Source: WGMK01 sp046047315 (GTDB lineage Bacteria > Hydrogenedentota > Hydrogenedentia > Hydrogenedentales > JAEUWI01). Taken from it: a stretch of DNA of 11,779 bases. Shown here in pieces: positions 7,638-11,779 of the stretch. How positions within the stretch are numbered: position 1 is the first letter of the stretch; each line of letters begins with the position of its first letter. Below the pieces are notes generated by a model. The model made no database searches and had not been told where the DNA came from. It saw only the letters and a list, made by a program, of their open reading frames with translations. The DNA lies in assembly GCA_046047315.1 (NCBI GenBank), contig JBJOID010000129.1, forward strand, positions 1-11,779, in the 5' to 3' direction. The translations under genes and the position numbers were made by a program.

Positions 7638-7668
7638 CGCGGGCCCGCGTGGCATGCCACGCGGGCCC
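7638..7668 (-). terminator. Perfect 28-base palindrome, probable terminator of the pseudopilin gene
   Basis: Bases 7641-7654 and 7655-7668 are exact reverse complements with no spacer, giving a GC-rich stem of about 12 pairs with a small loop. It lies 27 bases past the pseudopilin stop codon. On the minus strand it is followed by GCGCTTTGTGT, so the T-run is poor. Termination could be weak, and an RNA-stabilising or protein-binding role is possible. Confidence 0.6.
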
Positions 7669-7695
7669 TTCAACAATTACACTTCTTGGTACTGA

Positions 7696-8799
7696 TCAGC
7701 CGCCGGACATGCTGTCCGCGACGTCACCATCCCAAGTGCGTCCGGCGCCGAATTCTCCAATAGCCACCGGATAGCCGCTGCCATAGCGCACATAGTCGAC
7801 GTGACCGTCGAGGTAAAGCACGTTGCTTCCGCCCGGTACATGATTGAACGTCTCGATCCCGGCGGTCGGACCGAACTCATTACCCCCGTTGTCGGCGATC
7901 TTGCGGCTCTGTCCCCAACCATCCATCATCACAGGCAAGGTGCTTTGCGCCCGGGCAGAAGCCTGGGGGTTGTTGATGTCGGTTATCAGGAAACGCTCCA
8001 CACCTTCCCGAAAACGGTAGATGATGTCTTCCGTGTATATCGGCTGCCCGTTCGCGGTCTCGCCCACCTGCCTGAATGACAAGGTGAGATTCGAGAGGTC
8101 CGCGTCTCCGCCGGCGGTGGTGACGCCCGCAAGCTCACCATAGGTGTATCGTACGCCGCCGGGAATCTCGTACATGCCGGTCCACGTGCCGCCGTCGTCG
8201 TCGTAGAAAGCGTTGTTGTAGGCACACGCTGGCCCCAGATTCATCAGATAATTCGCAATCGGAGCCGCGCCTCGCACGGTCTCAGCGGCTTGTTCGAGCG
8301 CGTACCAGGCCTCAGCGATTGAAGTCGGGTCCTGCGCCGCATAGCCGAAATACACGTAGGAACGCGGGAAACTGAGGTGGGCGATCAGGCAGTCTGAAGT
8401 AGCCTGCCCCTGGGATATCTGCTGTTGAATCTCGCTCACCCCCTCCTCAAAGGGCAGGGCCACCTTCCCCCAGACGGTCGAATCCACTTGCGCGTCTGAC
8501 GGGCAGAGGAAGACATTCGGGTCAGAGATGTACTCCGGAAAAATCTGCCGCATGTCCGGCCCGCGAAGATCGTCCCGCATGCCGGGCAGAATGTCCTGAA
8601 GCTTGGGCAGATAGTTTCCCCGCGCCTCATTGGCATACATCTTGAACACCAGGCCGATCTGTTTCAGGTTGTTTTGGCACGACGCCCGCCTGGCGGCCTC
8701 CCGCGCGCGCGCCAGAGCGGGCAACAAGATTGCCGCCAGAATGCCAATGATCGCGATGACCACCAATAGTTCGATGAGTGTGAATCCGCGTCTACGCAT
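7696..8799 (-). CDS. Type II secretion-type pseudopilin, DUF1559 family
   Basis: 367 residues. The ATG at 8799 has AGAGGGG a few bases upstream. The N-terminus MRRRG then FTLIELLVVIAIIGILAA is a class III prepilin signal: prepilin peptidase would cut after Gly5, methylate Phe6, and Glu10 is the Glu5 of the mature pilin. The hydrophobic helix runs to about residue 28, followed by an amphipathic region with CQNNLKQIGL as in DUF1559 proteins. Near the end, His320 and Asp331-Gly332 (HVPGGSNVLYLDGHV) match the family's C-terminal His-X-Asp-Gly motif, here with ten residues between. A 35-residue tail follows. The protein would sit in the inner membrane and assemble into a pseudopilus or similar fibre. 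DUF1559 pilins are very abundant in planctomycetes and relatives and their exact cargo is unknown. No secretion machinery genes are adjacent. Confidence 0.93.
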   Translation of the reverse strand: MRRRGFTLIELLVVIAIIGILAAILLPALARAREAARRASCQNNLKQIGLVFKMYANEARGNYLPKLQDILPGMRDDLRGPDMRQIFPEYISDPNVFLCPSDAQVDSTVWGKVALPFEEGVSEIQQQISQGQATSDCLIAHLSFPRSYVYFGYAAQDPTSIAEAWYALEQAAETVRGAAPIANYLMNLGPACAYNNAFYDDDGGTWTGMYEIPGGVRYTYGELAGVTTAGGDADLSNLTLSFRQVGETANGQPIYTEDIIYRFREGVERFLITDINNPQASARAQSTLPVMMDGWGQSRKIADNGGNEFGPTAGIETFNHVPGGSNVLYLDGHVDYVRYGSGYPVAIGEFGAGRTWDGDVADSMSGG

Positions 8800-8994
8800 G
8801 TTTCGCCCCTCTTGGTTTCTGTGTGGGATTTGCTGCGGGACGATAGCAACGGATCGTTTGGGAATTATTAGGGCAACGCTTCTCGATTCGTGTTTCTCTC
8901 CGGTAAGCGGTCACGCCCTTTGTCCGTCTCATGCATTTAGAACTGAATCGTAATGGTGGTCACATCGTTACCAGCTAATCTCCGAGGCATGAGC
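8800..8994. other. Divergent intergenic region between pseudopilin and PAP2 genes
   Basis: This 195-base gap must carry promoters for both directions. AT-rich stretches occur near 8865-8872 (GAATTATTA) and 8931-8955. I could not assign a convincing -35/-10 pair on either strand and see no strong hairpin or operator. The short in-frame extension of the PAP2 frame from 8953 lies here and is judged non-coding. Confidence 0.5.
8984..8987 (+). promoter_or_regulatory. Ribosome binding site favouring the PAP2 start at 8995
   Basis: GAGG lies seven bases before the ATG at 8995. It is only one base before the ATG at 8989, too close for use, and no such site precedes the ATG at 8953. Confidence 0.55.
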
Positions 8995-9693
8995 ATGAGC
9001 ACTACATTCGAAAGAGACCACACTGCTGCACCGCCACGTACGCCAGTCGCCCAGGTCTGGCTCAGACGTGCCGCGCCAGTGGCTCTTGGTCTGATCACCA
9101 TATTGCTCTGTGGACTTTTCGTGGACATGCCACTCGCGGCCTTCTTTCGGCTGGACCACTCCCACCCTGTTTATCTGGTCGCCCGATACCTGACCAAGTA
9201 CGGCGAGGCGCAATACTTCCTCGTGCCCGCTTTGATTTTGGGGACGGCCACTTGGAGAAAGTGGCCACAGTTATCCAACCGCGCGTGGTACGTGTTCTGG
9301 TGTGTCGCGAGTTCGGGGATCGCGGTCACGCTCATAAAGATGCTCCTGGGACGCGCCCGCCCCGGCATGTATTTCCGTGAGGGCATACACGGATTCCATT
9401 TCTTTGAGACCGATGCGGACTTTCTGTCTTTTCCTTCCGGCCATAGCACGGTGTTTTTCGCGGGGTTTTTGAGCCTGGCGATGCTCATGCCACGCTGGCG
9501 CGTACACTTCGCACTGCTGGCTGCCGCCTTCTCCTTTACCCGCGTCCTGACCGGCGTGCACTTCCTAAGCGACGTCATCGCCGGCGCGATGCTGGCCACG
9601 CTGTTTTGCGTCTTGCTGAAAGATCGCATTCTTGGCATGCGCGCGCAGACTCAAGCAGCTGGCGAGACGCTCCCTGCCGGTTCCCTCGCCTAG
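8995..9693 (+). CDS. PAP2-family membrane phosphatase
   Basis: 232 residues from the ATG at 8995 (an ATG at 8953 would add 14). The three PAP2 acid-phosphatase motifs are complete: KMLLGRARP (Lys115, Arg122, Pro123), PSGH (147-150) and TRVLTGVHFLSD (Arg183, His189, Asp193). His150 and His189 are the expected catalytic pair. There are about five to six hydrophobic segments, with the motifs on loops facing the outer side of the inner membrane, as in undecaprenyl-diphosphate phosphatases and lipid A phosphatases (PgpB, LpxE). The sequence does not decide the substrate. The next gene, an ArnT/PMT-type glycosyltransferase 91 bases downstream on the same strand, makes undecaprenyl-(di)phosphate recycling or lipid A dephosphorylation plausible. 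Confidence 0.92.
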   Translation: MSTTFERDHTAAPPRTPVAQVWLRRAAPVALGLITILLCGLFVDMPLAAFFRLDHSHPVYLVARYLTKYGEAQYFLVPALILGTATWRKWPQLSNRAWYVFWCVASSGIAVTLIKMLLGRARPGMYFREGIHGFHFFETDADFLSFPSGHSTVFFAGFLSLAMLMPRWRVHFALLAAAFSFTRVLTGVHFLSDVIAGAMLATLFCVLLKDRILGMRAQTQAAGETLPAGSLA

Positions 9694-9784
9694 TTCCCGT
9701 CGGCCACGTTAGTTGATTCTGCTGCTACTCCCGTCGTACGTTCTTCCCGTTCCCGTCACTCACACTTTTTCAAACCGTCCCTCG

Positions 9785-11362
9785 ATGCTTGCCCCTACCA
9801 AAATCAATTCACCCGCGATGGATGCCCTGCTCATCGCAACAATCGCGTTCGTCTTTGTGCTCATGCCGTTGGGCATGGCTCCCCTTTTTGATAAGGACGA
9901 AGGGGCGTTCTGCGAAGCGACCCGGGAGATGATTGCCTCCGGCGACTACCTGATGACCTACCTCAATGGCGCGCCACGTTATGACAAGCCTATTCTCATC
10001 TACTGGCTGCAGGCCGTATCCGTACACACATTCGGGCTGAGTGAGTTCGCGTTGAGACTGCCTTCCGCGATTGCAGCCATGCTCTGGTCCCTTATTACCT
10101 ACCGGTTCGCCCGGCGCGTCATTTCGAGGGAGGCAGCCTTCATTGCGTCGCTCGCTATCCTCACCGCATTGCAGCCTTCCATCGTGGGCAAGGCCGCCAT
10201 CGCGGACGCCCTCCTTAACCTGCTCATCGCGGGCAGCATGTTTGCCCTGTATGATTTCTACGAAACCCGCCTAGACCGCCATCTGTATGCGGCGGTCGTC
10301 TTCATTGCACTGGGCACCCTGACCAAGGGTCCTATCGCCATCCTTATTCCTTTCCTGTCTTCGCTTGTCTTTTGCCTCACCTACCGCCGATTCGATCTCT
10401 GGAAATATTCCATGTCGCGCCGATGGGCCTGGATACTGTACGGTGCCATTGTGCTGCCCTGGCCCATCGCCGCCTACATTGACCAGGGCAACGACCTGCT
10501 CTTCGCCTGGGTCATGGAACAGACGGTCTACCGGGCCGCGAAACCGCTCGAGGGACATGGCGGAAGTTTGTTCTACTATATTCCCGTCATGCTGCTTGGC
10601 ACGCTGCCGCTGACGGCGCCGGTGCTTGGGGTTTTGTGGAATGCCCGAACCAGCCACGCGCAATTCCTAGACCGGTTCCTGCTCGTGTGGTTCCTGACGG
10701 TCTTCGTCATGTTCTCGCTTCTCGGAACCAAGTTGCCGCACTATGTCGTCTACGGCTACACGCCCCTGTTTATCCTGGCCGGAAGGCGCATCGCGGAACT
10801 CCGACACGGTGCATCGCTGGGCATACCAGCGGCCGCGTTATCCCTGCTCGTCCTCGCGTTGCCGTTCTTGGTTCCGATGGTTCGCGAGCGGATCGACGAT
10901 TCGTTCGCGGTCGCTATGCTCTCCGACTTGGAGGGTGTATTTCCTGTCTCCTACTTCTTGACCGCGGGGCTTGCCAGTGCCCTCGGTATCCTGGCGTGCT
11001 TCCGGTACATTCCGCCCCGTGCGCGGCTTGTGGCGGCATGCATTGCTGTTTCGTTATCGGTCAACTTCGCCGCGGTGCCTGCGGCCTCGCGGCTCATGCA
11101 GGAACCTGTGCGCGACGCCGCCCTGCTTGCCCGGGAAAAGGGGTGGGACGTAGTACTTTATGACTTCAAGATGCCCAGCTTCCTGTTCTACCGCGAAGCG
11201 CTCGCCGTCGAGGGCAGGCTTCCGCAAGATGGCGAGATCGTGGTAACCAAGATGGGTGAACTCCAGAAGTTGCAGGAGCTCGGCGCGGTTACGGGCATTC
11301 AGGAAATGCTCTACGAGAAGCGGGGCATCGTGATGGCGCGCGTGAGTTCGGCCATCAAGTAA
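9785..11362 (+). CDS. ArnT/PMT-like integral membrane glycosyltransferase (GT-C fold)
   Basis: 525 residues from the ATG at 9785; the frame is open from a TTG at 9713 and another ATG lies at 9818. None has a good ribosome binding site, so the start is uncertain. The first periplasmic loop has the family signature: DKDEG (Asp36, Asp38, Glu39), ATREMIASGDYL, then LNGAPRYDKPILIYWL (60-75), very close to ArnT. LTKGPIA (179-185) and TKLPHYVVYGYTPL (315 onwards) are further family motifs. About eleven hydrophobic helices precede a soluble C-terminal domain (about 435-525), as in ArnT and related GT39/GT83 enzymes. These use polyprenyl-phosphate sugars to modify lipid A, proteins or glycans on the outer face of the inner membrane. 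The acceptor is unknown here: no arnA/B/C/D-like genes are present, so aminoarabinose transfer should not be assumed. Confidence 0.9.
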   Translation: MLAPTKINSPAMDALLIATIAFVFVLMPLGMAPLFDKDEGAFCEATREMIASGDYLMTYLNGAPRYDKPILIYWLQAVSVHTFGLSEFALRLPSAIAAMLWSLITYRFARRVISREAAFIASLAILTALQPSIVGKAAIADALLNLLIAGSMFALYDFYETRLDRHLYAAVVFIALGTLTKGPIAILIPFLSSLVFCLTYRRFDLWKYSMSRRWAWILYGAIVLPWPIAAYIDQGNDLLFAWVMEQTVYRAAKPLEGHGGSLFYYIPVMLLGTLPLTAPVLGVLWNARTSHAQFLDRFLLVWFLTVFVMFSLLGTKLPHYVVYGYTPLFILAGRRIAELRHGASLGIPAAALSLLVLALPFLVPMVRERIDDSFAVAMLSDLEGVFPVSYFLTAGLASALGILACFRYIPPRARLVAACIAVSLSVNFAAVPAASRLMQEPVRDAALLAREKGWDVVLYDFKMPSFLFYREALAVEGRLPQDGEIVVTKMGELQKLQELGAVTGIQEMLYEKRGIVMARVSSAIK

Positions 11363-11376
11363 CGCCCCTGCCCGGT

Positions 11377-11406
11377 TTGGCTGCATCTCGCGACAGGTTG
11401 TACTAT
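11377..11406 (+). promoter_or_regulatory. Candidate sigma-70-type promoter for the right-edge gene
   Basis: TTGGCT (11377-11382) and TACTAT (11401-11406) are separated by 18 bases and precede the TTG start at 11454 by about 48 bases. The gap after the glycosyltransferase (11363-11453) shows no terminator hairpin, so read-through is also possible. Confidence 0.35.
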
Positions 11407-11440
11407 TCCCACACGTTGCCTGGACGAATCTTCTCACGAC

Positions 11441-11445
11441 GGGAG
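11441..11445 (+). promoter_or_regulatory. Ribosome binding site for the TTG start at 11454
   Basis: GGGAG lies eight bases upstream of TTG at 11454. It supports that codon over internal ATGs at 11481 and 11493, which lack a site and would remove most of the signal peptide. Confidence 0.6.
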
Positions 11446-11453
11446 ACACCAGT

Positions 11454-11779
11454 TTGCGCCTCTGGGTATTTACCTGCCTGATGACGATTGGCATGGTTGC
11501 TCCGTCCGCAAGGCCCGTGGTGACCATAAGCGAGATTGACTCCAACCAGCCCGGTTCTGATGCCGCCGAATTCATCGAGCTTTACGATGGCGGTGCAGGT
11601 GAGACCTCCCTGGACGGAATCACGTTGGTCCTGTTCAATGGCGACACGGACTCCGCGTATCTCGTGATTTCCTTAGACGGTCGCGAAACCGGCGAGGATG
11701 GATTCTTCGTGGTTGGAAATCCGGGCTTGACCCCGCCCGCCGATCTCACGCTCGCTACCGGAGTCTTACAGAATGGTCC
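11454..11779 (+). CDS. Exported lamin-tail-domain protein, N-terminal part only
   Basis: The frame is open from the TTG at 11454 to the right edge (108 codons and two bases). With TTG read as Met, residues 1-20 are a signal peptide (MRLWVFTCLMTIGMVAPSAR). The mature part starts as a lamin-tail domain: VVTISEIDSNQPGSDAAEFIELYD, then LDGITLVLFNG and GFFVVGNPG, matching the ISE...AxFIEL...L.G..LVLFNG pattern of the family. The domain is more distant from those in the three left-hand proteins and lacks their SEYIEG...NNKA form. Lamin-tail domains in bacteria are found at the ends of secreted nucleases and other surface proteins; what follows here lies outside the window. Confidence 0.85.
   Translation, partial: MRLWVFTCLMTIGMVAPSARPVVTISEIDSNQPGSDAAEFIELYDGGAGETSLDGITLVLFNGDTDSAYLVISLDGRETGEDGFFVVGNPGLTPPADLTLATGVLQNG

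Noticed and set aside
9785..11362. Naming the glycosyltransferase arnT
   Set aside because: The signature loop resembles ArnT, but no other aminoarabinose gene is present and the wider GT39/GT83 family has many acceptors, so the symbol is not justified.

Overview
The window reads as a piece of a GC-rich bacterial chromosome rich in modular exported proteins. There are seven genes. Four lie on the minus strand (left) and three on the plus strand (right), diverging from a gap at 8800-8994. Both edge genes are cut by the window. There are no tRNA, rRNA, CRISPR, transposase or phage genes.

Left part (minus strand, transcribed right to left): a type II secretion/DUF1559 pseudopilin (7696-8799), then three large secreted multi-domain proteins. 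The first of these (5226-7421) is J domain, Glu-Gly linker, lamin-tail domain, Glu-Gly linker, J domain, Ig-like domain and a C-terminal membrane-anchor/sorting tail. The second (2682-5168) begins with a lamin-tail domain and continues through Ig-like and DUF5011-like repeats to a similar tail. The third (1-2584, C-terminus missing) is an endonuclease/exonuclease/phosphatase (EEP) enzyme fused in front of the same J, linker, lamin-tail, linker, J cassette. A perfect hairpin with a short U-run separates the second and third genes.

Right part (plus strand): a PAP2 lipid phosphatase (8995-9693), an ArnT/PMT-type membrane glycosyltransferase (9785-11362), and the start of another exported lamin-tail protein with a TTG start (11454 to the right edge). 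The phosphatase and glycosyltransferase would work together on polyprenyl-phosphate-linked sugars or lipid modification in the envelope.

Organism: Gram-negative-type export signals, a DUF1559 pilin with a His...Asp-Gly C-terminal motif, Glu-Gly-rich linkers and short tripartite C-terminal anchors together suggest the Planctomycetota/Lentisphaerota/Candidatus Hydrogenedentota sphere. Hydrogenedentota is my best guess, but this is inference from gene style only. The most interesting content is the family of mosaic surface proteins sharing one cassette, one member of which carries a nuclease-type catalytic domain.
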